In this document: positions 26,236-35,691 of the stretch, in pieces | Numbering within the stretch: the first letter of the stretch is position 1 | How the letters are laid out: the number at the start of each line of letters is the position of its first letter | From: Methylomicrobium sp051061015 | GTDB taxonomy: Bacteria > Pseudomonadota > Gammaproteobacteria > Methylococcales > Methylomonadaceae | Assembly: GCA_051061015.1 (NCBI GenBank) | Contig: JBPFEG010000065.1 | Location: 50,885 to 114,884, forward strand | Reading direction: 5' to 3' | DNA: 64,000 nt | Translations under genes and position numbers: made by a program | Notes under the pieces: generated by a model | Seen by the model: only the letters and a program-made list of their open reading frames with translations | What the model was told of the DNA's origin: nothing | Database searches by the model: none

Positions 26236-27822
26236 TCAACCGCTTGCCGGCCTATTAAAACTGATAGTCAAGCCGCCGGGCTTGGCAAGATCACCGTGCA
26301 ACTCGACGCCACGGCGATTCGCGGCCAAGTGGCGCAGTATTTTGTAAACGTCCTCCATCCGCTCACTGGCATCCGCTTTTTCCGCCAAGGTTGCCAGTTT
26401 CAGGGGCTGATCCGTAGCTTTCAAAACGGTGAGAATTTTCCGCTGCAGTCCCAACAGAGTCTCCGCGGCTTTTTTTCCTGCTTCGACACCGGGCTGGTGA
26501 TAGGCATTGATGTTGATCAAAGAGGCATAAAATCCCACCGCACGTTCGTAAAGGGCGATCAGCGCGCCGACCGACCGAGCATCCACTCGGGTAATCGTTA
26601 CGGTAATCGAATCCCTTAAATTCTCAAAAAGCGCTTGTCGGGTGCCTTGTAAAAATCCAGAAAGAAAGTCGCCGCTGGTGACCTCGATATCCACTTCAAG
26701 GGAGGGTCCCGGCCGGTCCTCCAGCACTTCGATGAAAGTCGCAAAAAAATTCGCCACGCCTTCCCGCAACTGCTGAACAAAGGCGTGCTGGTCCGTAGAT
26801 CCTTTGTTTCCATAAACCGTAAGGCCTTGATGGACCGTATTGCCGTCCAGGTCTTTTTCTTTGCCCAGAGACTCCATCACGAGTTGTTGGAGATAGCGCG
26901 AAAACAGCAGCAGGGAGTCCTTATAAGGCAAAACCACCATGTCTTTTTCGCCCTTGCCGTTACAGCCGGAATACCAGGCAAAGGCCAGCAAGGCGGCCGG
27001 ATTTCGCCTGACCTCAGGTACGCGGGTAGCCCTATCCATTTCCTTTGCGCCCGCCAATAAGGCGCGGACATCAATTCCCAGCAACGAAGCCGACAACAGA
27101 CCTACAGAAGACATCAGGGAAGTTCGCCCTCCTACCCAATCGAACATGGGGAACTCATCCACACAGCCTTCAATCCGATCCAACGTTTCCATTCTGCTGA
27201 TAGCCACGGCATGGGAGAGAAAAACCAGTCCTTGCTGCTCGTATGCCTTCTTCAATTCCAGCATGGCATTGCGCGTTTCAGGCGTTCCCCCCGATTTGCT
27301 GATAACGATGACCAGGGTACTGTTAAGCCGGCTACGCAGCCGGTTGATAATCCGATCGATCCCAGCGGGATCGGTATTGTCGATAAAATGTATGGCTAGA
27401 GGAGGAAAATCTCCTGACAAAGCATCGGCTACAAATTGTGGTCCTAAGGCCGAGCCGCCGATCCCAATAGAAATGAGATCTGTGAACTTCGAAGCTGTTG
27501 GCGGTCGAATCTTACCGTCATGAACCTGCCTGACGAAAGCGTCGATATGATCAAGGTTATCTATGATCTGATTTTTCAGTTCCAATGGCGCAATGTCAGG
27601 GTCACGCAGCCAGTAATGGCCGACCATGCGATTTTCATCAGGATTCGCAATGGCGCCTTTTTCCAATGCCGCCATGGCATTGAAAGCTTCTGCAAATTTT
27701 GGCTGTAGGGATTCCACCAGACTCTCGCTAAACCGCATCCGGCTGATGTCGAGATACAATCCCAAGTCCTTGTGAAAATAAAGCCAATCTTGGTAACGCT
27801 GCCAGAGTTCTTGTGGGGTCAT
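26236..27822 (-). CDS. pgi: Glucose-6-phosphate isomerase
   Basis: A 528-aa isomerase interconverting glucose 6-phosphate and fructose 6-phosphate. Signatures include SIGIGGSALGPQFVADAL, VVISKSGGTPETRNAML, FDWVGGRTSLMSSVGLLS and the C-terminal INAYHQPGVEAGKKAAE. It belongs to the longer cyanobacterial/proteobacterial type. It follows glgP by ~125 nt and precedes the phosphatase-fold gene. In this setting it routes glycogen-derived hexose phosphate to fructose 6-phosphate, the phosphoketolase substrate. Phosphoglucomutase is missing from the operon. Confidence 0.95.
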   Translation of the reverse strand: MTPQELWQRYQDWLYFHKDLGLYLDISRMRFSESLVESLQPKFAEAFNAMAALEKGAIANPDENRMVGHYWLRDPDIAPLELKNQIIDNLDHIDAFVRQVHDGKIRPPTASKFTDLISIGIGGSALGPQFVADALSGDFPPLAIHFIDNTDPAGIDRIINRLRSRLNSTLVIVISKSGGTPETRNAMLELKKAYEQQGLVFLSHAVAISRMETLDRIEGCVDEFPMFDWVGGRTSLMSSVGLLSASLLGIDVRALLAGAKEMDRATRVPEVRRNPAALLAFAWYSGCNGKGEKDMVVLPYKDSLLLFSRYLQQLVMESLGKEKDLDGNTVHQGLTVYGNKGSTDQHAFVQQLREGVANFFATFIEVLEDRPGPSLEVDIEVTSGDFLSGFLQGTRQALFENLRDSITVTITRVDARSVGALIALYERAVGFYASLININAYHQPGVEAGKKAAETLLGLQRKILTVLKATDQPLKLATLAEKADASERMEDVYKILRHLAANRRGVELHGDLAKPGGLTISFNRPASG

Positions 27823-27946
27823 TAGTTTTTATCCAAATAAGGTCATAAAATTGACTCGAATTGCACTCAATAGGCGGCGTCAGTCATTTGGGTTGTTGAT
27901 GAACGACCGTTTCGCTATCGCCCCCTATTTAGGGAATCACCGCTCA

Positions 27947-30433
27947 TCATCCTTTCATCGTTATGGGTGCCGGACGGACATTCCAAATTTCGTCGCAATA
28001 TTCGCGAATCGCGCGATCCGAGGAAAACTTGCCTGCTCTGGCCGTATTCAGAATCGACATTCTGGTCCAGTTTTCCGGGTCCTCCCAAACGCCGGCGACT
28101 CTATCCTGACAGGCGATATAATCGGCGTAATCGGCGCAGACAAGAAAGGGGTCGGACTGGCACAGATTGTCCACTAAAGGGCGGAATACCTCGGTATCGC
28201 CATTCGAAAAATGCCCCGATGCGATCAGTTGAATCGCTTCGGCTAATTCAGGATTTTCTTCGACATAAGTAAAAGGGCGATAGCCTTGCTGCTGAAGCCT
28301 GACAGTTTCCTCAGTGGTCAGTCCGAACAGGAAAAAATTCTCTGCGCCAACTTCTTCCCGTATCTCAATATTGGCTCCATCCAGTGTGCCGATGGTCAAG
28401 GCGCCATTCAACGTGAATTTCATGTTGCCGGTACCGGACGCTTCTTTGCCCGCCATGGAGATCTGCTCAGACAAATCAGCTGCGGGATAAACGAGCTGGC
28501 CATTCTGTACGTTAAAGTTGGGTACAAAGGCGACGCGCAACTTTTTATTCACGTCCGGATCGTTATTCACCACCTCGCCTACCACATTGATCAATTTAAT
28601 GATACGCTTGGCCATGAAATAACCGGGAGCCGCCTTGCCGCCGAAAATGAATGCCCTCGGCGCGGTAGGAAGCCCTGGATCACGCTTCAGCCGGTTATAC
28701 AATGTGATGACATAAAGAATATTCAGATGCTGGCGTTTATATTCATGAATACGCTTGACCTGGACATCAAATAGCCAGCTTGGGTCGAGTTTGATACCTG
28801 TTTTTTTGAGGATATAACCAGCGAGTTCATGCTTGTTAGCCTGCTTGACGGCGCGCCATTCCTTACAAAACGCTGCATCCTCTGCGAAGGGCTCGAGCAT
28901 TTTTAGTTCCTCGGTATGGGTAATCCATCCGTCTCCGATTGCACGGGTGATCAGTTCGGCCAGTTTCGGATTTGCCAACACCATAAAACGCCGAGGCGTC
29001 ACACCGTTGGTTTTATTATTGAAGCGGTCCGGCCATAATTCATAAAAATCCTTGAGCACATTCTGTTTCAACAATTCCGAATGCAATGCCGCCACACCAT
29101 TGATCGAATGACTTCCGACACAGGCGAGATTAGCCATGCGGATGTGTTTTTCGCCATTTTCATCAATCAATGACAGCCGTTTGACACGCGCTTCATCCTG
29201 GGGATGTTGCTCACGAACCTCGGCAAGAAAACGCGCATTGATTTCATAAATGATCTCCAGATGCCTCGGCAGCATTTCGCTGAATAAAGGCAGCGGCCAG
29301 GTTTCGAGCGCCTCGGGCAATAAAGTATGGTTGGTATAGCCGAAAGTACGCCTCGTGATGTCCCAGGCTTCATCCCAGGAAATCCTAAGTTCATCGACCA
29401 AAAGACGCATCAATTCGGCCACACCAATGGACGGATGGGTATCGTTAAGCTGAACGGCAAACTTTTCCGGAAAACGTTGCGGAGGCTGTCCCTGCGCATC
29501 GAGAAGACGCATCAAGTCCTGTAGCGAACAAGAAACGAAAAAATATTGTTGCGCCAGGCGGAGCCTCTTGCCAATAACGGGCTCATCATTCGGATAAAGC
29601 ACCTTCGTGATCGTTTCGGAGATCACTTTAGCGTCCACTGCCGTGTAATAGTCACCGGTGTTGAAGGCCTGAAAATCGAAACTTTCGCAGGCCTCGGCGC
29701 TCCACAACCGTAAGGTGTTACAGGTGTTGACTCGATAACCCTGGATGGGGGTATCGTAAGCCATGCCTTTAACCACCCGATCAGGTATCCATCTCACCCG
29801 CTCAACACCTGCGTCGTCCCGGTAATATTCGGTATGACCACCGAAATTGACATAATAAGTGATATCGGGCTTGGCGATTTCCCAAGGGTTGCCGGCATGG
29901 AGCCATTTATCGGTGATCTCGCATTGCCATCCGTCATGAATTTCCTGATCGAAAATGCCGAATTCATAGCGAATTCCATAACCCAGCGCAAGCCGCTCGA
30001 GAGTTGCCAAAGAATCCATATAACAGGCGGCCAAACGGCCCAAGCCGCCGTTGCCGAGACCGGGCTCTTCCTCTTCAGCCAGCAATTCGTCCAGTTCAAA
30101 GCCCATTTCATCAATCGCTTGGCGGACCTCATTCTCAATGCCCAAATTCAGCAAGTTATTGCCGAGATGAGGGCCCATCAGAAACTCTGCGGACAAGTAG
30201 CAGGTTCCTTTCAAATCTTGCTCGAGGTAGGCCTGTACCGTTTCAACCCAGTGCTGTTGCAATCTGTCGCGCACAGTTAGCGCTAAAGCCTTGTAATAAT
30301 CTTGCTTGTTTGCCAAGGAAGGCGGGCTTCCGATGCTGTAGGTCAAGTGATCCTGAATGGATTTTATAATTTCTGGAACACTGGTGAGTGTATCGTTGTT
30401 TCCAATCGTTGAATTAACTGGTTTTTTTGCCAT
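27947..30433 (-). CDS. glgP: Glycogen phosphorylase
   Basis: An 828-aa PLP-dependent phosphorylase releasing glucose 1-phosphate from glycogen. It has GNGGLGRLAACYMDSLATL near residue 128, FAVQLNDTHPSIGVAELMR and the PLP-lysine region EASGTGNMKFTLNGALTIGT. The length fits the GT35 family. It is the first gene of a six-gene operon (glgP-pgi-phosphatase-glgX-ackA-LOG). Regulon site 4 lies ~215 nt upstream in the intergenic region shared with a divergent gene that has its own site 5. Confidence 0.96.
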   Translation of the reverse strand: MAKKPVNSTIGNNDTLTSVPEIIKSIQDHLTYSIGSPPSLANKQDYYKALALTVRDRLQQHWVETVQAYLEQDLKGTCYLSAEFLMGPHLGNNLLNLGIENEVRQAIDEMGFELDELLAEEEEPGLGNGGLGRLAACYMDSLATLERLALGYGIRYEFGIFDQEIHDGWQCEITDKWLHAGNPWEIAKPDITYYVNFGGHTEYYRDDAGVERVRWIPDRVVKGMAYDTPIQGYRVNTCNTLRLWSAEACESFDFQAFNTGDYYTAVDAKVISETITKVLYPNDEPVIGKRLRLAQQYFFVSCSLQDLMRLLDAQGQPPQRFPEKFAVQLNDTHPSIGVAELMRLLVDELRISWDEAWDITRRTFGYTNHTLLPEALETWPLPLFSEMLPRHLEIIYEINARFLAEVREQHPQDEARVKRLSLIDENGEKHIRMANLACVGSHSINGVAALHSELLKQNVLKDFYELWPDRFNNKTNGVTPRRFMVLANPKLAELITRAIGDGWITHTEELKMLEPFAEDAAFCKEWRAVKQANKHELAGYILKKTGIKLDPSWLFDVQVKRIHEYKRQHLNILYVITLYNRLKRDPGLPTAPRAFIFGGKAAPGYFMAKRIIKLINVVGEVVNNDPDVNKKLRVAFVPNFNVQNGQLVYPAADLSEQISMAGKEASGTGNMKFTLNGALTIGTLDGANIEIREEVGAENFFLFGLTTEETVRLQQQGYRPFTYVEENPELAEAIQLIASGHFSNGDTEVFRPLVDNLCQSDPFLVCADYADYIACQDRVAGVWEDPENWTRMSILNTARAGKFSSDRAIREYCDEIWNVRPAPITMKG

Positions 30434-30617
30434 GATGATATTCCAGTTGCCTTGTTGTTATTGAAGCCCTTTCCAAAACGCAGCCCAGAAGACTTAATCA
30501 AAGCAATGCTTAAAGGATTAGTTGTAAGAATTTCAATCGTAAAACGGGACCTCACACACACCAATTCTTCGCAATCGATGACGGCTAAAAAGGGAATTCG
30601 GGCTTGTTTTTGAAACG

Positions 30618-30662
30618 ACTGTACTGGACATGGAGCATAAAAAAAATTGGACCTTAGTCCAA
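30618..30662 (-). promoter_or_regulatory. Regulon promoter, site 4 (glycogen-acetate operon)
   Basis: A perfect dyad TTGGACCTTAGTCCAA at 30647-30662. On the minus strand a -10 box TACAGT occupies 30618-30623, 24 nt past the palindrome. This copy lacks the TAGCG flank and has a T-run instead. It heads the glgP operon. Confidence 0.7.
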
Positions 30663-30786
30663 TATCTGGATGCGCGAAAGAATCTTACTCGAACTCATTT
30701 TTATGCATCAGGATTAAATCTTGAAGTGAGAGGGCTCTTTCCGTTAGTGCCTTGAAAAGCACAACCCTTACCGAAATGCCAAAATC

Positions 30787-30832
30787 TTGGCCTAAGGTCC
30801 AATAGCGAACCCACTTTTCTAAGGATTACAGT
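30787..30832 (+). promoter_or_regulatory. Regulon promoter, site 5 (helical periplasmic gene)
   Basis: The palindrome TTGGCCTAAGGTCCAA at 30787-30802 has one central mismatch. It is followed by TAGCG and a -10 box TACAGT at 30827-30832. The ATG of the plus-strand gene lies 119 nt after the dyad. With site 4 it forms an outward-facing pair 124 nt apart. Confidence 0.72.
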
Positions 30833-30921
30833 AGTCACTTGTTATTTTGGGATCAACTTAATTCGTCAGGGTTATCAAAAAATTGACACTGCATCATGAC
30901 AACAAAAAGAGGAGCAACACA

Positions 30922-31458
30922 ATGAAATATAATCACCTAGCCTTCATTTTCGCTATTGCATCTATCAGTTTGCCAGCGCTGAATAATGCGGCCTATGCAG
31001 AAGAAAAAATGCCCCAGCCAAAAATCGCGGCTCCCGCCCCCAGCACAAATATTGCCGAAGAGGGAGACGAACTCAAAATGTTTCGATTTTATCTGCGTAC
31101 GGATAGATTGGATTTCGTCAAGCAAGCGATGGGGTTGAACCCGGAGCAAGAAAATAAGTTTTTGACTCAGTACGATCGCTATGACATTGAGCTAAATAAG
31201 TTAAACGACGAGCGCGTAGCAATCATCAATGATTATGCGGCTAACATCGAAAAAATCACAGACAAGGAAGCCGATAAACTGGTCAAACGTTCGCTCAATT
31301 ACCGCAAACAGCGTACCGCGCTTCTTGAAAAGTATTACGGAAAAATAGCAAAAGCGACCTCAAAAGTGATCGCAGCTCGTTTTCTGCAAGTAGAAAGTGT
31401 TCTGCAAGGTGCGAGTGATGTGGCTATTGGCTCATCGATTCCTCTGATGCAGAAATAG
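30922..31458 (+). CDS. Helical periplasmic protein (Spy/CpxP-like shape)
   Basis: A 178-aa secreted protein. The signal peptide ends near NAAYA. The mature part is almost entirely predicted helix: FVKQAMGLNPEQENKFLTQYDRY, then LNDERVAIINDYAANIEKI and YRKQRTALLEKYYGKIAKA. The segment GLNPEQENKF resembles the LTxxQ repeats of Spy/CpxP chaperones (heptad-like, charged), but the family match is only by pattern. ATG 30922 follows AGGAG; the longer TTG-initiated form is unlikely. It is monocistronic between two hairpin/promoter elements and carries regulon site 5. Confidence 0.65.
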   Translation: MKYNHLAFIFAIASISLPALNNAAYAEEKMPQPKIAAPAPSTNIAEEGDELKMFRFYLRTDRLDFVKQAMGLNPEQENKFLTQYDRYDIELNKLNDERVAIINDYAANIEKITDKEADKLVKRSLNYRKQRTALLEKYYGKIAKATSKVIAARFLQVESVLQGASDVAIGSSIPLMQK

Positions 31459-31529
31459 GAAATCACCCTAAAAAAAAGAGCACTTGAAAACAACCAGAAT
31501 CACTGTCAATCAATATTGATTAATTACTC

Positions 31530-31560
31530 AAATCCCCCCCCGGCAAAGCCGGGGTGATTT
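31530..31560. terminator. Bidirectional terminator
   Basis: Stem CCCCGGC (31538-31544), loop AAA, GCCGGGG (31548-31554), flanked by AAATC on the left and GATTT on the right, with a T-run after it on the plus strand. It lies between the convergent helical-protein and phosphoketolase genes, so it probably serves both. Confidence 0.8.
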
Positions 31561-31597
31561 GACTTTTTGTCGAGATCAAACTCTCATTATTCGGTTT

Positions 31598-33982
31598 TTA
31601 TTCAGGCCACTTCCATGACGCAAACTCCGGTTTGTCGATACCGTGTTCATAAGCATAGTGACTGCAACCGATCTGCATGCCGCGCAGTTTTTCTTTGACA
31701 TGCGCGCCCGCCACGTTAAGCCCCGGAACCCGATTGATTACATCGATGGCCAGGCTGAAACGGTCGACCTCGTTGCGTATGGCCAATTCGAGCGGCGTAT
31801 TGATATTGCCTTTTTCCTTGTAGCCGCGTACATGCATGTTTTTATGATTGGTGCGGCGGTAGGCGAGACGGTGAATCAGCCAGGGATAGCCGTGAAAGTT
31901 GAAAATCACCGGTTTATCGGTCGTGAACAGGCTGTCGAAATCCCGATCGGAAAGCCCGTGTGGATGCTCCCTCTCAGGCGTCAGCCGGTAAAGATCCATC
32001 ACGTTAACGAAGCGGATTTTCAATTGAGGAAAATGCTCCCGCAGCAGGCAGACTGCTGCCAATGATTCTTGCGTCGAAATGTCACCGCAGCTCACCATCA
32101 CCACATCGGGTTCGGAGCCTTGGTCATTGCTTGCCCAATCCCAAATGCCGATGCCTTTGGTGCAATGTTCGATGGCGGCATCCATATCCAGAAATTGATG
32201 GTGTTTCTGCTTGTCCGAAACAATCACGTTGAAGTAGTTGGTGCTTTGCAAGCAATGGTCGGCGACCGACAACAGCGTATTGACGTCTGGTGGCAGATAA
32301 ATACGTGTAACCTCAGGACTTTTATTCACCACCACATCCAGAAAGCCCGGATCCTGATGGGTAAAACCGTTATGATCCTGCCGCCACACGGTTGAGGTAA
32401 TCAGTAAATTAAGCGATGAAACGGGCGCACGCCAGGAAAGTTCGTTGCAGATATCCAGCCATTTGGCGTGCTGGTTGAACATCGAATCGATCACATGTAC
32501 AAAGGCTTCGTAACTGGAGAAAAAGCCGTGACGGCCGGTCAGCAGGTAAGCTTCGAGCCAGCCTTCCAGGGTGTGTTCGGAAAGCATCTCCATGACCCGG
32601 CCATCCGGCGACAATTCGCCTCCGTCGGCGTCCTCCGGCAAGTAATCCGCCAGCCACATTTTTTTGCTCACCTGATAGATGTCATCGAGCTTGTTCGAGG
32701 TGTTTTCATCCGGGCCAAAAACGCGAAAGTTTGTCGGATTCAGCTTCATGATGTCGCGTAAAAAAACGCCCAAGGGCCTGGTATTTTCCACTTCGGTTTG
32801 ACCGGGTTTGTCCACCTTGACACCGTATTCGCGGAAATCCGGGAGGCGCAAGGCTTTGCGCAACAGCCCCCCATTGGCATGGGGATTAGCACTCATGCGT
32901 CGCACGCCTTTGGGCGCCAGTTCTTTCAGTTCGGCAATCAGGCGGCCGTTGGCATCGAACAGTTCTTCCGGTTTGTAGCTGCGCAGCCATTCTTCGAGTT
33001 GTTTCAGATGCGCCGGATTTTCCTTCATGCCGGACAGAGGCACCTGGTGGGCGCGCCAAAATCCTTCCACTTTATGTCTATCCACTTCTTTCGGGCCTGT
33101 CCAGCCTTTCGGGCTGCGCAATACAATCATTGGCCATCTGGGCCGTTCCAGAGCGCCGCCGGTACGAGCTTTTTCCTGAATATTACGTATTTCAGTAACG
33201 CAGTGTTCCATGACGGCCGCCATGCGTTGATGCATGACTTCGGGATCGCTGCCTTCGACGAAATAAGGTGTCCAGCCATAGCCTTTAAATAGATCTTCAA
33301 GCTCTTCATGGCTGATGCGCGACAACAAAGTCGGATTATTGATCTTGTAACCGTTGAGATTGAGAACAGGAAGCACTGCGCCGTCGCGGACAGGGTTCAG
33401 GAATTTGTTCGAATGCCAGGAAGTCGCCAAGGGCCCCGTTTCCGCTTCGCCATCGCCGACGACGACCGTAACGATGAGGTCAGGATTATCGTACGCCGCG
33501 CCGAAGGCATGCGACACGCTGTAACCCAATTCGCCCCCTTCGTGGATCGACCCCGGTGTTTCCGGCGTACAATGGCTCCCGATCCCGCCCGGAAACGAAA
33601 ACTCCTTAAAGAACTGCTGCATGCCATCCAGATCTTCGCTTTTATTCGGATAGATTTCCGAATAAGTGCCTTCCAGATACACAGGCCCCAACACGCCGGG
33701 AGCCCCATGGCCTGGACCTGCCATAAAAATCGCATTCAGGTCGTAGCGGTTGATCAGGCGATTCATATGAATGTAGGTAAAACTCAATGCCGGACTGGCG
33801 CCCCAGTGCCCTAGAAGACGATTCTTGATCTGCTCGGGTTTGAGCGGCTCTCTAAGCAAAGGATTGTCCTGCAGATAAATCATCCCGGCCGCCAAATAAT
33901 TGCAGGCTCTCCAGTAGGCGTGTATCTTGCGCAACGATTCTTTGTCGAGGGGTTGCTGATTGTTCAAGGTCGTATCACTCAT
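31598..33982 (-). CDS. xfp: Xylulose-5-P/fructose-6-P phosphoketolase
   Basis: A 794-aa ThDP enzyme splitting fructose 6-phosphate or xylulose 5-phosphate into acetyl phosphate plus erythrose 4-phosphate or glyceraldehyde 3-phosphate. Signatures are GHWGASPALSF, the MAGPGHGAPGVLGPVYLEGT region, the ThDP motif VVVGDGEAETGPLATSW and TSTVWRQDHNGFTHQDPGF. The length is standard. It starts 68 nt after the NodT-type channel gene in the same direction with no palindrome between them, so it is probably the last gene of the efflux operon under regulon site 6. Its product acetyl phosphate feeds AckA. Confidence 0.95.
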   Translation of the reverse strand: MSDTTLNNQQPLDKESLRKIHAYWRACNYLAAGMIYLQDNPLLREPLKPEQIKNRLLGHWGASPALSFTYIHMNRLINRYDLNAIFMAGPGHGAPGVLGPVYLEGTYSEIYPNKSEDLDGMQQFFKEFSFPGGIGSHCTPETPGSIHEGGELGYSVSHAFGAAYDNPDLIVTVVVGDGEAETGPLATSWHSNKFLNPVRDGAVLPVLNLNGYKINNPTLLSRISHEELEDLFKGYGWTPYFVEGSDPEVMHQRMAAVMEHCVTEIRNIQEKARTGGALERPRWPMIVLRSPKGWTGPKEVDRHKVEGFWRAHQVPLSGMKENPAHLKQLEEWLRSYKPEELFDANGRLIAELKELAPKGVRRMSANPHANGGLLRKALRLPDFREYGVKVDKPGQTEVENTRPLGVFLRDIMKLNPTNFRVFGPDENTSNKLDDIYQVSKKMWLADYLPEDADGGELSPDGRVMEMLSEHTLEGWLEAYLLTGRHGFFSSYEAFVHVIDSMFNQHAKWLDICNELSWRAPVSSLNLLITSTVWRQDHNGFTHQDPGFLDVVVNKSPEVTRIYLPPDVNTLLSVADHCLQSTNYFNVIVSDKQKHHQFLDMDAAIEHCTKGIGIWDWASNDQGSEPDVVMVSCGDISTQESLAAVCLLREHFPQLKIRFVNVMDLYRLTPEREHPHGLSDRDFDSLFTTDKPVIFNFHGYPWLIHRLAYRRTNHKNMHVRGYKEKGNINTPLELAIRNEVDRFSLAIDVINRVPGLNVAGAHVKEKLRGMQIGCSHYAYEHGIDKPEFASWKWPE

Positions 33983-34050
33983 GGGATGCTCCTGTTTTTT
34001 AAATAATTTCTGATAGGTAAAGTTATTTTCAGTTCCGTACGTTCACACAA

Positions 34051-35691
34051 TTACCAATCCGGTAGGCGCCAACGGTTATTTTTTTCTTTCTCGGGTAAAT
34101 CCAGTTGCCCAGGATCGAGGAGATCGCCCCAATCTGTCCGATCGTTCATTTGTTTTTGAATCGGCTTATTGACGAAATCCTTTTCGGTTCGAGTTTCCCA
34201 GCCGCCACCCAGGGCTTTATAGAGCGCGATCAGATTGGTGGCGATGTCGCCGGATACGCGCACAAGCGACTCCTGGGAATTCACCAGATTGCGTTGGGAA
34301 TCCAGTACGCGCTGGTAATCGACCATACCCTCTTGATATTGGTATAAAGATAATTCGGTCGATCGTTTGGCCGCCTCATAGGTTTGTTGCAGCTCATTGC
34401 GCTGCTCCTGCGCTTTGAGGAAGCTGATCGTGGCGTCTTCGGCTTCCTTCGCAGCGTTTAAGACGACGCTTCGATAATCCGCAATCAATTGTTGGAAACG
34501 GGCATCCTCGACGCGCACCTGGTTGGTGATGCGTCCGTAATTGAAAATATCCCAGCTTAGGCTAGGTCCTATGAAATATTGGAAGCTTTTCGCGTTAAAC
34601 ACATCGCTGAGTTCGCTGGCGCCGCCTGAGGCAAAGGTCAGCGCGGCATCGCTGGCGCGCAGGTTGATCGAGCCGAGCAGCGATAAATGCGGATATAAAT
34701 CAGCTTTGGCTACGCCGATCAGCGCGCTTTGGGTCGCAAGCTGACGTTCGGCAAGGCGGATGTCGGGGCGGCGCCGCAACAAATCGGCAGGCACACCGAC
34801 TGCAATCTCGGCCGGCGCGGCAGGTATCGGGCGAGCCTGTGCCACATAACTGTCTATGCTTCCCGGCGGTTGGCCGAGCAAAACACCCAAGGCGTTTTTC
34901 GCCTGGCGCACACTGGCTTGCAACGGAGGGATGGTGGACAAGGTGTTGTTTAAAAGGCTTTTTGCCTGCAAGTAATCCAGTTCGGTGATCAAACCTCCGG
35001 AAAACAGGGCATCGGCAATTTCCAAGGTCCGTTGCTGGATTTTCACGTTGTCGCGGGCGACCTGAATGCGTGCTTCGTCGGTGCGAAGCAACACATAGGT
35101 ACGCACCACCTCGGCGGTCAGGGAAACCAGTGCATCGTCATAACCGGCAACCGAAGCGTCCAGATTAGCCAGACTCGATTCCACGCCACGGCGGAACTTA
35201 CCCCAAAGATCGAGTTCCCAACCGGTGTCAAAGCCTATACCGACGCTGCCGAAATTGCGGTCGATAAAACTTGTGGTGTTCGGTGCGTGCTGGCTGATTT
35301 GTTGAAAACCTAAATCCCCGTTAAATTGCTGCAGTTGGGGATATTCGTTACCGGTGGCGATCCCCAGTTGCGCCCGCGCTTCCAGTATTCGGACCCCCGC
35401 CAGTTGCAGCGTCAAATTCTGCCGCCGAGCCTCTTCAACCAGACGGTCCAGGTCCGGATCCTTTAACACTTTCCACCAGTCAGCCAATTTCGCTTCACGC
35501 TGGCTGACACGCGCATCGGACTGGTTGATCCATTTGGTTTCCACGGCGGCTTCGGGTTTGGCATAATCCGGCCCTACTGTGCAACCGGCGTTCACCAGCA
35601 GCACCGCAACCGTACCCGCCAAACCGTGGAAAGTGCGGATAGCGCTCAAATTTGGCTGCATACCGCCTCTCTTCTTGCCTTGCATCGTCAT
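34051..35691 (-). CDS. NodT-family outer-membrane efflux lipoprotein
   Basis: A 546-aa TolC-like channel that forms the outer-membrane part of the RND pump. The lipoprotein signal peptide ends in VNAGC, followed by TVGPDYAKPEAAVETKW, typical of NodT proteins. Two OEP repeats with long coiled-coil helices follow (LDRLVEEARRQNLTLQLAG and YEAAKRSTELSLYQYQEGM). A ~50-residue hydrophilic tail follows the last barrel part. Its ATG overlaps the stop of the RND gene (ATGA), giving translational coupling. Confidence 0.9.
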   Translation of the reverse strand: MTMQGKKRGGMQPNLSAIRTFHGLAGTVAVLLVNAGCTVGPDYAKPEAAVETKWINQSDARVSQREAKLADWWKVLKDPDLDRLVEEARRQNLTLQLAGVRILEARAQLGIATGNEYPQLQQFNGDLGFQQISQHAPNTTSFIDRNFGSVGIGFDTGWELDLWGKFRRGVESSLANLDASVAGYDDALVSLTAEVVRTYVLLRTDEARIQVARDNVKIQQRTLEIADALFSGGLITELDYLQAKSLLNNTLSTIPPLQASVRQAKNALGVLLGQPPGSIDSYVAQARPIPAAPAEIAVGVPADLLRRRPDIRLAERQLATQSALIGVAKADLYPHLSLLGSINLRASDAALTFASGGASELSDVFNAKSFQYFIGPSLSWDIFNYGRITNQVRVEDARFQQLIADYRSVVLNAAKEAEDATISFLKAQEQRNELQQTYEAAKRSTELSLYQYQEGMVDYQRVLDSQRNLVNSQESLVRVSGDIATNLIALYKALGGGWETRTEKDFVNKPIQKQMNDRTDWGDLLDPGQLDLPEKEKNNRWRLPDW

